DNA from: Prosthecobacter debontii
GTDB taxonomy: Bacteria; Verrucomicrobiota; Verrucomicrobiia; Verrucomicrobiales; Akkermansiaceae
Assembly: GCA_945873125.1 (NCBI GenBank)
Contig: CAMCBV010000008.1
Location: 23,386-87,385, forward strand
Direction: 5' to 3'
Length of the DNA stretch: 64,000 nucleotides
Shown one piece after another: positions 42,788-52,546 of this stretch. The position numbers and the translations under genes were made by a program. The notes under the pieces are model-generated. The model searched no databases. It was not told the DNA's origin and saw only the letters and a program-made list of their open reading frames with translations. The first letter of the stretch is position 1. Each line of letters opens with the position of its first letter.

Positions 42788-45778
42788 ATGAAAAAATTCA
42801 TTTTATCCGCAACATTGCTGCTCACTTCCTCATTGCTTCTTCCGGCCCAGGAATTAGCCACGCTTGTCGATGACGGACTTAAGGCCATGAACGAGGGCAA
42901 ATGGGAACAAGCCCTCGCCCTCAATGCACAGGCCATCGAAAAACATGGTGAGGACAAGAAAGCGGCGTTGGAGACATACGGACCGCAATTCGGCATGATT
43001 TGGTTCCGCAAGGGCGTTTGCGAACTCCAGCTCAAGAAATTTGACGATGCGATGAAATCCTTCGAGGCCACTTACAAGGATTTCCCAAATACTCCCGAGA
43101 AAGATGGCAACATATTCAGCAAAATGGCATTGCTGAAATGGGGTGAAGCAGCGATGGGCGCTGAAAAATATCAGGTCGCCATCGACCAGTGGAATCAGTT
43201 CATCAAAGAGCGCACCCCGAAAGACAAGTATCCCCAAGGTCTGTTCCATGTGAATATGGCCATCTGCCAATACAACGTTGGCAACATCGCCAAAGGCAAT
43301 GAGCACTTGGAGATCGCCATCAAAAACAAAGCCGCATTCGCCACCCCGAACGCGGCTATCGTGTCAGGCTTCCAAGTCTTGGTCTCTGTGTCGCTCAAAG
43401 AGGAAAACGAACAAGGATTCCTTGATTTCCTCGCAAAAAACAAAGGGGTTCTGATGATCGAGCCCTTCGAAATGCAGCGCTTTTCAAAGGTTTTCATGAA
43501 GCTTGCGGGTGATGCCATCGCCGCTGAAAAAGTGAAGACCGCACTGGTTCTTTACCAATTCGTTCCTCCGACTCAAGTCGCCATTGATGACCTAACGGCC
43601 AAGATCAAGATGATGGGTAAAATGCCGGCATTAACCGATGGATTCGCCAAGTTGAACCGGGCACAGATGGAAAACGACCTTGCCGCCTTGAAGGCGGAGC
43701 TTGCCAGCAACAAGTCGCTTGAAATGATCAAGCTCGCAGCCACCGCTTACATTTACGAGGCACAAGGCTACGTGCCTGCCGCCTATGCCGCTTATCTGCA
43801 GCTCGAAACCCTGTATTCGAGATCTGAGAAACGCGAGGACAACCTCTTCAGCCTCATCCGCACCGCCTCTCTCCTCAGCAAGATGGATCAGGTGCAAACC
43901 TACAGCGAACTTTTCCTGAAAACTTTCCCCGAATCAAAGCATAAACCGGCGATCATGAGACTCATGCTCTCCTCCTTGTTCTTCAACGGGAACTATGAAA
44001 CCTGTATCGAAATCGCCTCAGAACTCATCACCAAAGAAAAACTCAAAGCGCCTTCGCCGGAACATGATCTCGCACTGTTCGTGCTCGGCGGTTCTTACTT
44101 CTACACGGCTAAATATGATACAGCCGCTCCATATCTGGAAAAACACATCGCCACCTATCCCGAGAGCCGCTTCGCGATGCACATCTCCTACTTTCAGGCA
44201 TCCAATGCCCAGCGCCTGCAATTATGGAAAGAATCCGCCAAACTTCTCGACGCATTCCTCGACAAATACAAAGCAGATCCGGACCAAAGCTATATCCCGC
44301 TCGCTCTCTTGGATCGCGCAAACGTCCACTACTCCGAGGATGAAATGGAAGCGACTGTGGAAAAAATCGATCGGTTGCTGAAAGACTTCCCCGATAGCCA
44401 AAGTGCTAACCAAGCCCTGAACCTCAAGGGCAATGTGCTCGAGGGACAAGGCAAAATCACCGAGGCCATCGAATGTTACGGCGTTTCATTAGAAAAAGCA
44501 GAGAGCAAGGGAAATGACGCCATTGCCGGAGAGGCTCTCTACTACTTGGTCTCTCTGCTGTCCGGCGAAAAAAGCGATGAAGATGCCGCCACCCGCTTTC
44601 CGAAAGCGGTCGCGTATGCTGAAAAATATTGGGAGAAATATTCGGAAGACTCGCCTTATCGCGCTCAACTTTCCGTCGCCATCATGCCGGCGATGATGGC
44701 GGTGGGACGCGGTGAAGAAGCCCTGAAACGCCTCCAGGAAATCATTTCGGAAATGGCCAAGCTGCAAGAAGCCTACGGATTGGAAGAAGCTATCAACTCC
44801 TACACCGAGGCTTATCTGGCAACCCACAAGCCTGAAAAACTCAAGGAGCACTTCTTCAATTTCCCGAAAATCGAGGTCGGTGACAAGGTGGCACGCGCCC
44901 TCCTGCGCATTGCTGTGATCGGCGTCTATGAGAATCTCCTGACAAAGGCGAAAGACGACGGTGAGAAGCGCAACATCAATGCCATGATTCAAGTCCTGTT
45001 CCAAAATCTAAAAACCGAATTTAATGTCAAGGAGCTCTCAAATTTCATTCTGGTGAAACTTGGCGACTACCTGCGCACCAAAACCTCAGCCCCACTTGAA
45101 TCCCTGCCTTATTACAATGAGGCGCTCTCGCGCCAGGATCAAGCTTACCGTTTCGATGCCCTGTTAGGTCGCGCTGACGTTTATGGCAAATCCAAGCAGC
45201 CTGACGAACTTACCAAATCCATCGAGGATTTCGAGCGGGTCTTTGCGGATTCCGATGACAAGGGCCAGCGTGAATTCTCTCTCTACAGGATTGTTCAAGT
45301 CCTCATGCAAAAAGGCGATTACGTAGGGGCCGCCAAACGCGCAAACGAATATCTGAACCGTGATGCGGCCGCAGGACCGGTTCTTGTATTCAGCAAATAC
45401 AGCGCGGAAATGGGATACCTTCTCGCACAAACTTTCGAGAAGCGCGACATGGTCGAGGATGCGATCCAGATGTATGTCAAAGTCTGGTCCACTTACATGG
45501 GCAACATCAAAGTCTCCGCTCCCGCGATCCGTTCCTGGATGGAGCTGTCCTACAAACGGAACAACATCTCTACGGATCCCAATATCCCATCCGATAGGCA
45601 AGGTGCCTACGAAGGCGGTTACAAATTCATCGAGCTAACCAGCCGCTTCAAAGACAAGCTGACACCCGCCGAACTCGAGCTCTGGCAGGAAGTTGAAAAG
45701 CTCACCGCCAAATATGTTGCAGATCCCAACGTAAAATCCATGGAAGAGATCAAGAAGGAGAAAGAAAACAAGAAGTAA
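42788..45778 (+). CDS. large periplasmic TPR protein
   Basis: 996 residues with a signal peptide (cleavage near LLPAQE, residue 21). It is alpha-helical throughout, with tetratricopeptide-like repeats, for example KGVCELQLKKFDDAMKSFEA, YLEKHIATYPESRFAMH and LNLKGNVLEGQGKITEAIEC. It probably binds peptidoglycan-associated or outer-membrane partners and links them to the ExbB/ExbD motor. No catalytic motif. Tail is rich in Lys/Glu. Confidence 0.85.
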   Translation: MKKFILSATLLLTSSLLLPAQELATLVDDGLKAMNEGKWEQALALNAQAIEKHGEDKKAALETYGPQFGMIWFRKGVCELQLKKFDDAMKSFEATYKDFPNTPEKDGNIFSKMALLKWGEAAMGAEKYQVAIDQWNQFIKERTPKDKYPQGLFHVNMAICQYNVGNIAKGNEHLEIAIKNKAAFATPNAAIVSGFQVLVSVSLKEENEQGFLDFLAKNKGVLMIEPFEMQRFSKVFMKLAGDAIAAEKVKTALVLYQFVPPTQVAIDDLTAKIKMMGKMPALTDGFAKLNRAQMENDLAALKAELASNKSLEMIKLAATAYIYEAQGYVPAAYAAYLQLETLYSRSEKREDNLFSLIRTASLLSKMDQVQTYSELFLKTFPESKHKPAIMRLMLSSLFFNGNYETCIEIASELITKEKLKAPSPEHDLALFVLGGSYFYTAKYDTAAPYLEKHIATYPESRFAMHISYFQASNAQRLQLWKESAKLLDAFLDKYKADPDQSYIPLALLDRANVHYSEDEMEATVEKIDRLLKDFPDSQSANQALNLKGNVLEGQGKITEAIECYGVSLEKAESKGNDAIAGEALYYLVSLLSGEKSDEDAATRFPKAVAYAEKYWEKYSEDSPYRAQLSVAIMPAMMAVGRGEEALKRLQEIISEMAKLQEAYGLEEAINSYTEAYLATHKPEKLKEHFFNFPKIEVGDKVARALLRIAVIGVYENLLTKAKDDGEKRNINAMIQVLFQNLKTEFNVKELSNFILVKLGDYLRTKTSAPLESLPYYNEALSRQDQAYRFDALLGRADVYGKSKQPDELTKSIEDFERVFADSDDKGQREFSLYRIVQVLMQKGDYVGAAKRANEYLNRDAAAGPVLVFSKYSAEMGYLLAQTFEKRDMVEDAIQMYVKVWSTYMGNIKVSAPAIRSWMELSYKRNNISTDPNIPSDRQGAYEGGYKFIELTSRFKDKLTPAELELWQEVEKLTAKYVADPNVKSMEEIKKEKENKK

Positions 45779-45826
45779 TCCCCAACGCCACTTGTCCACG
45801 TTCCAACATTCAAATCATTCAGAACT

Positions 45827-46765
45827 ATGAAACCATTTCTTCTCCTCTCACTCATCCCCGCACTCGCCCTCACCGCTCTTGCTCAAGAGCCATTCATGAT
45901 CAAGGTCGCGTTTGTCCCCAAAGAACCCGGCAGCAGACCTTTTGTCGGTGCCGTTGTTGCCGCAAACGCCGCGCAGATCGAGTATCGCAACCCCATCACG
46001 GCACCCGGTACCACCGTATCGGCCATCAAGGATTTCGAGTCGATCTTCTTTTTGGAACCTGCGGAATACGTTGCCGCCTTGGATCTTTACGAATCCGGTA
46101 AGTTTGAAGACGCGAAAGCGCAATTCGCAAAATACAAGGACCAGACAAAAGCCGTCGCGAATCTTCCCGGAAATTACAACGTCCTCGCCGCCTTTTACGA
46201 GCTCGAGTGCCTGAGAAAGATGGGCGATTTGAAAGGTCTTGCCGAGGCCCTGCAGGGCTTTTCCAAGCAACAACTGACCCGTGAGAATCAACTGCGCCAG
46301 CTTGATCTCTATGTCATGTGGGATGCCATCAAATCGGAAAGCTGGGATCGTGCGCTGGCGATTGCCACCGAGCGCGAAAAAGAGAAAATGCCGGATGATC
46401 AGCTCGTCCAAGTTTTTTACTGCAAGGCTTTGGCTTTGCAGAAGTTGAATCGACTTGAGGAAGCCATGGGCATTTACAATATGGTGATCACGGCGGATGC
46501 GGCATCTTCAGAAGGCTTGGTCTCCAAGGCCGCCCTGAGTATGCTCGATATCTATTTCAAGGACGAAGCCGTTAAAACCGCGATGACAGATTGGGGTACG
46601 GATCTGGAAAAGAAAGGCTCCGCAGGATATAACAAATTGTTGGAGGCCGGCGCCCTGGCCAGACTCTATAAGAAATATTTTAACGATATCAAGGAGATCC
46701 CCGTTGAGTATAAAAAACTCATGGATTTCAAAGCCAAGGAGGAAGAAGAACCTGTTTCCAACTAG
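45827..46765 (+). CDS. smaller periplasmic TPR-like protein
   Basis: 312 residues with a signal peptide (cleavage near LAQEPF, residue 20). The first about 60 residues look like a beta domain (FVPKEPGSRPFVGAVVAA, PGTTVSAIKDFESIF). The rest is helical and TPR-like: LDLYESGKFEDAKAQFAKY and CKALALQKLNRLEEAMGIYN. 48 bp after the large TPR gene; presumably part of the same machine. Confidence 0.8.
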   Translation: MKPFLLLSLIPALALTALAQEPFMIKVAFVPKEPGSRPFVGAVVAANAAQIEYRNPITAPGTTVSAIKDFESIFFLEPAEYVAALDLYESGKFEDAKAQFAKYKDQTKAVANLPGNYNVLAAFYELECLRKMGDLKGLAEALQGFSKQQLTRENQLRQLDLYVMWDAIKSESWDRALAIATEREKEKMPDDQLVQVFYCKALALQKLNRLEEAMGIYNMVITADAASSEGLVSKAALSMLDIYFKDEAVKTAMTDWGTDLEKKGSAGYNKLLEAGALARLYKKYFNDIKEIPVEYKKLMDFKAKEEEEPVSN

Positions 46766-46842
46766 CCGAACCTGGCTCTGGCGCTCTCCTAGGTCATGTC
46801 GGGCTGGTAAAATTTATTCTGCCCTCTGAGCACATTTATGAC

Positions 46843-48468
46843 ATGTTCCCCGCAGAGATGCTACGCCAACTGACTGTATCAGCCCTTTGTGTTTGCCTGG
46901 TTGCCTGCGAAAAGGAAAGCCAGGTGGATCGAGCCACGCGTGAGGGGATCCTGATCATGGGGAATGCGAACGATCCCAAAAGTTTGGATCTCCAGGTCGT
47001 TACCGGCGTTTTGGACAGCAATGTCATGCGCTCCTTATTCGAGGGCTTGGTTCAGTTTCATCCATCCGATGATCTCGCGACCCCGGCGGGCTCGGCTTTA
47101 GAAGTCACTCCAGATGAGACATGCACGGTTTGGACGGTAAAACTCCGCCAAGACGCGAAGTGGTCGGATGGCCACGAAGTCACGGCAGAGGATTACGCAT
47201 TTGCCTACGAACGCATCCTCACGCCGGATCTCGCTGCCAAATATGCCGAGATGCTCTATTTCGTGAAAGGCGCCGAGGCGTTCAACAAGGGGGAAACCAA
47301 AGACTTTTCCACCGTAGGATTGAACATCATCGACAAATGGACGTTCACGATGACCTTGCGCGGCCCAACACCTTACTTCAGGGAATTGCTCAAGCACTAC
47401 ACCTGGTATCCGGTTCCGAAACATGTGGTTCTCAAGCACGGCACCATCGGCCAAATTGGCAATCCGTGGTCCAAGCCCGCAAACCACGTGGGCAATGGCC
47501 CGTTTCGAATCAAGTCGTATCGCAGGACCGATCACATTGAGGTTGAGCGCAACCCGTATTATTGGAATGCCCAAAATGTTCCTCTCAACGGCATCCGTTT
47601 TCTGCCAATCAACAATCCATACACGGAAGCAAGAATGTTTCGCGATGGCCAGATTCATGTCACTTACACGGCACCGGCCGAGGTGGTGGATATGATGAAA
47701 AAAAACCATCCATCCGTGCTGCGCCAGGAACCTTATTTCGGAACCGACCTGTTTCGTTTCAACACGACCCGAAAGCCCATGGATGACATCAAGGTCCGTC
47801 GCGCGCTCAGCATGACATTGGATCGTCAAGCGCTGTGTGAGAACGTATACCGGGGCTATGTCCCTCCTTACGGATTGACTCCGCCAACCCGAGGCTACCA
47901 GCCGCCGGCAGATGTGAAGTTTGATATTGCCGAGGCTAAAAAACTCTTCGCCGAGGCCGGCTTCCCAGATGGCAAGGGATTTCCCAGACTCAAACTTTTG
48001 GTCTCATCCCGAGAAGCTGCCGCGACAATCGGTGCGGCCACTCAAGCGATGTGGCGCGAGCATCTCGGAGTGGAAATCGAAATCGAACACAAGGAATGGA
48101 CTGCGTATCTTGTCGCCATGCAGTCTTTGGATTTTGATATCTGCTCGGGAGGCTGGATAGGAGATTACATCGACCCGCTCACCTTTCTAGAAATGTGGTC
48201 CCCGGGCAACGGCAACAACAATACGGGTTGGGTCAGCCAGCCATTTGCAGACAAGCTGGCGGAATCTTTCCAGCTCACAGATCCATCGGAGAGGTATGCG
48301 AAATTAAAGCAAGCGGAGCAAATCCTACTGGCAGAGGCCCCCATGGCGCCAGTCGCATGGAGATCGAAAAATTATCTCATCCATCCGTCCGTCAAAGGTT
48401 GGAATCCATTGCTTCTCGATTGTCACCCTTACACATCCGTTCGCCTCGTCCCGCGGAAAAAAGATTAA
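46843..48468 (+). CDS. oppA: oligopeptide ABC transporter substrate-binding lipoprotein
   Basis: 541 residues; lipobox LVAC (Cys22) near the start. ABC family 5 solute-binding protein: opens ILIMGNANDPKSLDLQ, carries the signature KLRQDAKWSDGHEVTAEDYA and TPYFRELLKHYTWYPVP. Binds oligopeptides in the periplasm. A Met at 46858 is an alternative start. It precedes oppB by 7 bp. The genes for the second permease and the ATPases are missing behind them. Confidence 0.93.
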   Translation: MFPAEMLRQLTVSALCVCLVACEKESQVDRATREGILIMGNANDPKSLDLQVVTGVLDSNVMRSLFEGLVQFHPSDDLATPAGSALEVTPDETCTVWTVKLRQDAKWSDGHEVTAEDYAFAYERILTPDLAAKYAEMLYFVKGAEAFNKGETKDFSTVGLNIIDKWTFTMTLRGPTPYFRELLKHYTWYPVPKHVVLKHGTIGQIGNPWSKPANHVGNGPFRIKSYRRTDHIEVERNPYYWNAQNVPLNGIRFLPINNPYTEARMFRDGQIHVTYTAPAEVVDMMKKNHPSVLRQEPYFGTDLFRFNTTRKPMDDIKVRRALSMTLDRQALCENVYRGYVPPYGLTPPTRGYQPPADVKFDIAEAKKLFAEAGFPDGKGFPRLKLLVSSREAAATIGAATQAMWREHLGVEIEIEHKEWTAYLVAMQSLDFDICSGGWIGDYIDPLTFLEMWSPGNGNNNTGWVSQPFADKLAESFQLTDPSERYAKLKQAEQILLAEAPMAPVAWRSKNYLIHPSVKGWNPLLLDCHPYTSVRLVPRKKD

Positions 48469-48475
48469 CAAGAAC

Positions 48476-49390
48476 ATGTTCAAACTTCTCTTATCCCGGT
48501 TTTTTCAAGGTTTGATGACGTTGTTCATTCTCGTCACATTGACCTTTTTTCTAGTTCGTGCGATGCCGGGGAGTCCCTACACCGAGGAGAAGGCGGTGCC
48601 CGCACATGTGCTTGAGCGGATGAAAGCCTATACCGGACTCGATAAACCCCTGCCGACGCAATACGTGCGGTATTTGAAAAACCTGATCATCCATCAGGAC
48701 CTCGGTGATTTGATCAAGAAAGACGGGGTAAAAGTCTCCGAAGTAATTCGTGATTCCTTTCCCGTATCGCTTGCCCTCGGTCTCGCTTCGATGTCTATCG
48801 CATTGATGGTCGGTATCCCTGCGGGCGTGATTGCCGCGGTGAGAAAAAACACTCCCGTCGATTTCGCCTGCCTTTCGTTTGCCATGCTTGGCATCTGCCT
48901 GCCGAGTTTTGTGATCGGACCTCTGCTGGCCGTTTTCGCCGGACTCCGGTTTGAGTCGATCCATGTTGCGGGCTGGAGTTCGCCAACGGATTGGATGCTT
49001 CCTGCCGTGACGCTGGGCATGATCAATGCCGCCTACCTCGCCCGGCTTTCCCGCGGCGGCATGTTGGATGTGCTTAACCAAGACTACATTCGCACCGCGA
49101 AAGCCAAAGGCGTTCCGGGATACAAAATCATCATGCGTCACGCATTGCGCGGAGGATTGATTCCCGCCGTAGCATTCATCGGGCCCGCATTCGCATCGAT
49201 GATCTCCGGCTCGTTTGTGATCGAAACCATTTTCCAAGTCCCCGGCATGGGTCAGCATTTTGTCAATGCGGCAACCGACCGCGAGTTTTTCCTCATTCAG
49301 GGACTCGTTCTCTTTTACGGTTTTCTGATTGTCGCAGCCAACCTCCTGGCAGATCTCGCACAGATCGCCCTTAATCCGAGGCTACGCTGA
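48476..49390 (+). CDS. oppB: oligopeptide ABC transporter permease OppB
   Basis: 304 residues with six membrane segments. The start (FKLLLSRFFQGLMTLFILVT), the periplasmic loop (RAMPGSPYTEEKAVP) and the EAA-like coupling loop YIRTAKAKGVPGYKIIMRHALR are OppB/DppB features. It forms the channel with an OppC-type partner. No oppC, oppD or oppF follows: the next gene is on the other strand. The stop codon lies within a family C palindrome. Confidence 0.93.
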   Translation: MFKLLLSRFFQGLMTLFILVTLTFFLVRAMPGSPYTEEKAVPAHVLERMKAYTGLDKPLPTQYVRYLKNLIIHQDLGDLIKKDGVKVSEVIRDSFPVSLALGLASMSIALMVGIPAGVIAAVRKNTPVDFACLSFAMLGICLPSFVIGPLLAVFAGLRFESIHVAGWSSPTDWMLPAVTLGMINAAYLARLSRGGMLDVLNQDYIRTAKAKGVPGYKIIMRHALRGGLIPAVAFIGPAFASMISGSFVIETIFQVPGMGQHFVNAATDREFFLIQGLVLFYGFLIVAANLLADLAQIALNPRLR

Positions 49391-49486
49391 AAGGAACCGC
49401 GATTTGGAATCGCGCCTGCAACGGTTTTGTTAGAGCTAGATGTTTCGCTTACGAGATCGCGATTTGGAAATCGCGGTTTCTTTCAG
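49387..49486. repeat. family C palindromes, an inverted pair
   Basis: CTGAAAGGAACCGCGATTTG then GAATCGCG (49387-49414) and, inverted, CGCGATTTGGAAATCGCGGT then TTCTTTCAG (49458-49486). The two copies form an inverted repeat about 45 nt apart, filling the gap between the convergent oppB and LamG-like genes. The oppB TGA (49388-49390) lies inside the first copy. Confidence 0.8.
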
Positions 49487-49489
49487 ATC

Positions 49490-50359
49490 TCAATCCTTTG
49501 CGGCGCTGAAATAGGTCTTTTGTAGAAGTTGAATTGAGGTCGCGAGTTCCTTTTCATCCAACGGACGTTCCCAAATCAGGAATCTCGCGATTTCCCCATC
49601 AAAGGATTCGAAGCCGGGATGTTCGATGGCGTCGCGTTCTTGACCGATGACCATACGTGACGGATTTGCTTTCGGATCCACGGGGAAAGTGACTTCCGCG
49701 ACGGGTTTCGCAGAGTCGACATAAAGGCTTAGGGTAGCGGTTTCATTTCCCGATGTCATGCGCCCTGCAACGACATGAAATTTTTCCAGTTCCAGAACCG
49801 GCCCGAGGACTTGCGGATTGTTCTGATCAAACCGCCCGAAGCTCCGGCCGTTTCGCCCGCCCCACCAGACGGAGTTGTCATCGTTGAAGCACCCCCAGAC
49901 TCCCTCGTATTTTCCCCCGTTACGAAGATTACCGAAAAACGAGTTCACATTTTTCAATCCAACGCGTTGCGTATGCGCGGCGATTACGGCAATCCATGTG
50001 TGGCCTTTTCCGTGCGTCAATCCATCAAAGAAATCCTCGTCTTTGCAGACGAGTTCTTGCTGAAGAAAAACAACCGACGGCAACCCATGGATCCCTGAAG
50101 CGGATTTGCGAAGGGTCGGCCTACCGCTACCCGCTTCTTTGCGACCCTTGTCCTGAGGCTCGAAAACCAGCTTGTTTTCGATAGGCGCCTGATTGCGCCA
50201 TGCCACCACCCGATCACCATCAGCGAGTTCGATCCCCTTGGCCGCGTCCAGATCCAGAATTAGATTTTTCGCAGGCAAGCTGATAAGCTCGCCACCCATA
50301 GCGGTCGTGAACAACAGGCACGGCGCGAGTGACCCCGTGATGAAAGTGGAAATTTTCAT
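49490..50359 (-). CDS. secreted LamG/concanavalin-like protein
   Basis: 289 residues from the ATG at 50359. Signal peptide about 1-22 (TTAMGGEL). The mature part is beta-rich: LILDLDAAKGIELADGDRVV, GGKYEGVWGCFNDDNSVWWG, ATLSLYVDSAKPVAEV and a C-terminal GEIARFLIWERPLDEKEL, typical of LamG-like jelly-roll domains that bind carbohydrates or serve as modules in PVC exported proteins. Begins 4 bp after the PhoH stop codon on the same strand. Confidence 0.7.
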   Translation of the reverse strand: MKISTFITGSLAPCLLFTTAMGGELISLPAKNLILDLDAAKGIELADGDRVVAWRNQAPIENKLVFEPQDKGRKEAGSGRPTLRKSASGIHGLPSVVFLQQELVCKDEDFFDGLTHGKGHTWIAVIAAHTQRVGLKNVNSFFGNLRNGGKYEGVWGCFNDDNSVWWGGRNGRSFGRFDQNNPQVLGPVLELEKFHVVAGRMTSGNETATLSLYVDSAKPVAEVTFPVDPKANPSRMVIGQERDAIEHPGFESFDGEIARFLIWERPLDEKELATSIQLLQKTYFSAAKD

Positions 50360-50362
50360 CAA

Positions 50363-51898
50363 TTACATCAGTTGTGCGCCAGCCTCAGCAAGTTCGGAAC
50401 GCTCGCCACGGTTCAGTGCGACGTGTGCGGCAAAGGGCTGACCTTTGAGCCGATTGCGGGTGTAAACCAGACCATTGCTCCGGCTGTCGACATAGGGATT
50501 GTCGATCTGCGCGGGATCTCCGACCAACACCAACTTCGAATCCCGCGACATGCGCGTCACGATGGTTTTCGCTTCCTGTGGAGTGAGTTGTTGGGCTTCG
50601 TCCAAAATGAAAAACCGATTCGGAATCGAGCGGCCGCGGATGTAACAAAGCGCTTCAATTTCCAAAATACCCTGCTCCATCAGAACCTCGTAAGGCTTTT
50701 TGATAGCTAAGCCGCTTGCGGCAGGCTTCTGCTGTTTGCGTTTCGGACCAAGGGGCACATTGGGGCGCATCAACAGATCCAAGGCATCATGAATGGGTTG
50801 GAGCCATGGTCGCATTTTCTCATCGAGTGAACCGGGCAGGAATCCAAGCTGATCTCCCATGGAAACAACCGGGCGACTGACGGTGATGCCGTTGTATTTA
50901 CGATTGAACATCTCATGCAAACCGGCAGCGACCGCCACCAAGGTTTTGCCCGTTCCGGCATGGCCGTAGCAGGTCACTAGGGAAATGTCCGGATTGAGCA
51001 AGGCATCGATCAAACAGCGTTGCCCGAGGTTCAGCGGCTTCAAAGTCTGCCCATCCGGGATTTTCAAAACTTCGGGAATGTCTAGGCGCACAAAGCGGTT
51101 GTCGAATTGCAGGCGCGCCGGAATCGTTTGTTTTTCGCCACTGCAGAGCAGCACATATTCATTGATCGCAATGCCTTCATACCTCTCTTGCTGCAGTTCG
51201 ATTTCACCGCTGCTGGCGAAACGATGCAACTCGGACGGGTCCACTTCCACCCGCCGCACATCGTAGTTGGAAACTTCACGGGCATCGACTTTGTCATTCA
51301 GATAATCCTGGCACTCGATGTTGACCGCACGTGCCTTGAGCTGAAGATTGATGTCTTTGGTAACCAGCGCAACTTGTCCGTCAGGATTGAATTGCCTGAG
51401 AAGGAAACAGGCAGCGAGGATGCGGTGATCGACCCGTTCGCGATCCGGAAAAATCCGATAGAACTGCTTGAGTTGCTCCGAGTTGTCCGGGCAACTGATG
51501 GGATCGTAAATCACCAGCCGAATCGTGCCTCCCCCTTGGGTGGGCGCGCCGGCAGTTACTACGGCTGCCGTAGCAAAGATATCGGTCAACCGGCGGTGGA
51601 CGCGCCGTGCGTTGGCGCCGCGCTCGGATTGCTCGCTTTTGAATTTGTCGAGCTCGGCAAGAACATCGACGAGAATGCAGATATGATTTTCCTTGAACCG
51701 CTCCAAACAACCCGGGTCATGGAGCAGGACATTCGTGTCGAGAACATAGTTTTTCCCCATCGGCGAGGGTGCCTTGAGTCCGAATTCCTCTACGGCTTTG
51801 CTGGCCGTGCGGCGGGCTTTGCGAGCGGTTGTCACGGGGGCTGCGGCGTTGGTTTGATCAAAAAGGGCGGGTTGCATGGACTCGTTGGTTAGGTTCAT
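50363..51898 (-). CDS. PhoH-family ATPase with N-terminal PIN domain
   Basis: 511 residues. The PIN domain (about 48-190) begins YVLDTNVLLHDPG with acidic Asp54. The PhoH domain follows, with Walker A GHAGTGKT (312-319), FILDEAQQLTPQEAKTI (Walker B) and LVGDPAQID. This is the YlaK/PhoH2-type arrangement: an RNA helicase/RNase pair. An alternative Met lies at 51877. Probably in an operon with the LamG-like gene, though the two look functionally unrelated. Confidence 0.92.
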   Translation of the reverse strand: MNLTNESMQPALFDQTNAAAPVTTARKARRTASKAVEEFGLKAPSPMGKNYVLDTNVLLHDPGCLERFKENHICILVDVLAELDKFKSEQSERGANARRVHRRLTDIFATAAVVTAGAPTQGGGTIRLVIYDPISCPDNSEQLKQFYRIFPDRERVDHRILAACFLLRQFNPDGQVALVTKDINLQLKARAVNIECQDYLNDKVDAREVSNYDVRRVEVDPSELHRFASSGEIELQQERYEGIAINEYVLLCSGEKQTIPARLQFDNRFVRLDIPEVLKIPDGQTLKPLNLGQRCLIDALLNPDISLVTCYGHAGTGKTLVAVAAGLHEMFNRKYNGITVSRPVVSMGDQLGFLPGSLDEKMRPWLQPIHDALDLLMRPNVPLGPKRKQQKPAASGLAIKKPYEVLMEQGILEIEALCYIRGRSIPNRFFILDEAQQLTPQEAKTIVTRMSRDSKLVLVGDPAQIDNPYVDSRSNGLVYTRNRLKGQPFAAHVALNRGERSELAEAGAQLM

Positions 51899-52150
51899 GA
51901 GGTTTCAAATGACGGGTACGGTTAGAAGCGGAAAAGTTTCCGGTGTTAGTGTGTGCAGTATTCGTCTCAAAGGAGAAAAAACTCACAGGATCTGAAAGGA
52001 TCCCGGCAACGCCATCAAAAGGCGGCCTGCTGACGACACTTTTAATCAAGATATCCTGACTATCGACAAACTCGTTGCGATGACAATCGCTAAATGAATC
52101 AGGTCGGAATTTTTCAATCCGCACCTGAGTATTGAAAGGCTGCAGCATGC

Positions 52151-52450
52151 TCAACCGCGGGTTAAGCGTTCCGCTTCGAGCCAGTCGGTATCGTGATCGC
52201 CGGGAAGACCGAGATCCATTCGGCGCCGGTAATTCAAATAAGCCGCGTGCGCGATGGCGTCGTAATTGGCCGACGATTTCCCCGTTACAGGCTTCTTGGC
52301 GGATTTCTTGGCAGACGACTTTACAGCTACAGGCTTTGCAGCCTTTTTCCCAGCTGGTTTGGCAGCTTTCTTGGCAGGAGCTTTCTTTGGGGGGGCGGGG
52401 GTCGCAGTTTTTTTTGCGGCTACTTTTGAGGTCGTTTTCTTTGCAGGCAT
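52151..52450 (-). CDS. histone-H1-like basic protein with DUF2934 domain
   Basis: 99 residues. The first about 58 are Lys/Ala/Pro repeats (AAKKTATPAPPKKAPAKKA and similar), a low-complexity cationic tail like that of bacterial H1-like proteins. Residues 60-99 (YDAIAHAAYLNYRRRMDLGL, ending DWLEAERLTRG) are a DUF2934 domain. It probably binds DNA or RNA through the basic part. Divergent from the OmpA gene. Confidence 0.8.
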   Translation of the reverse strand: MPAKKTTSKVAAKKTATPAPPKKAPAKKAAKPAGKKAAKPVAVKSSAKKSAKKPVTGKSSANYDAIAHAAYLNYRRRMDLGLPGDHDTDWLEAERLTRG

Positions 52451-52546
52451 ACTTTTATGGGGCAGTTGAATTCGGTTTCAGCAGGATTGGTGCCGTTTGT
52501 AACACTAGTCCTTTTTTCCGGGATTGCCAGCCCGCAAGCATGGTTT

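Noticed and set aside
51107..51892. 261-residue plus-strand frame opposite phoH
   Set aside because: Antisense to intact PIN and PhoH motifs, with no independent support.
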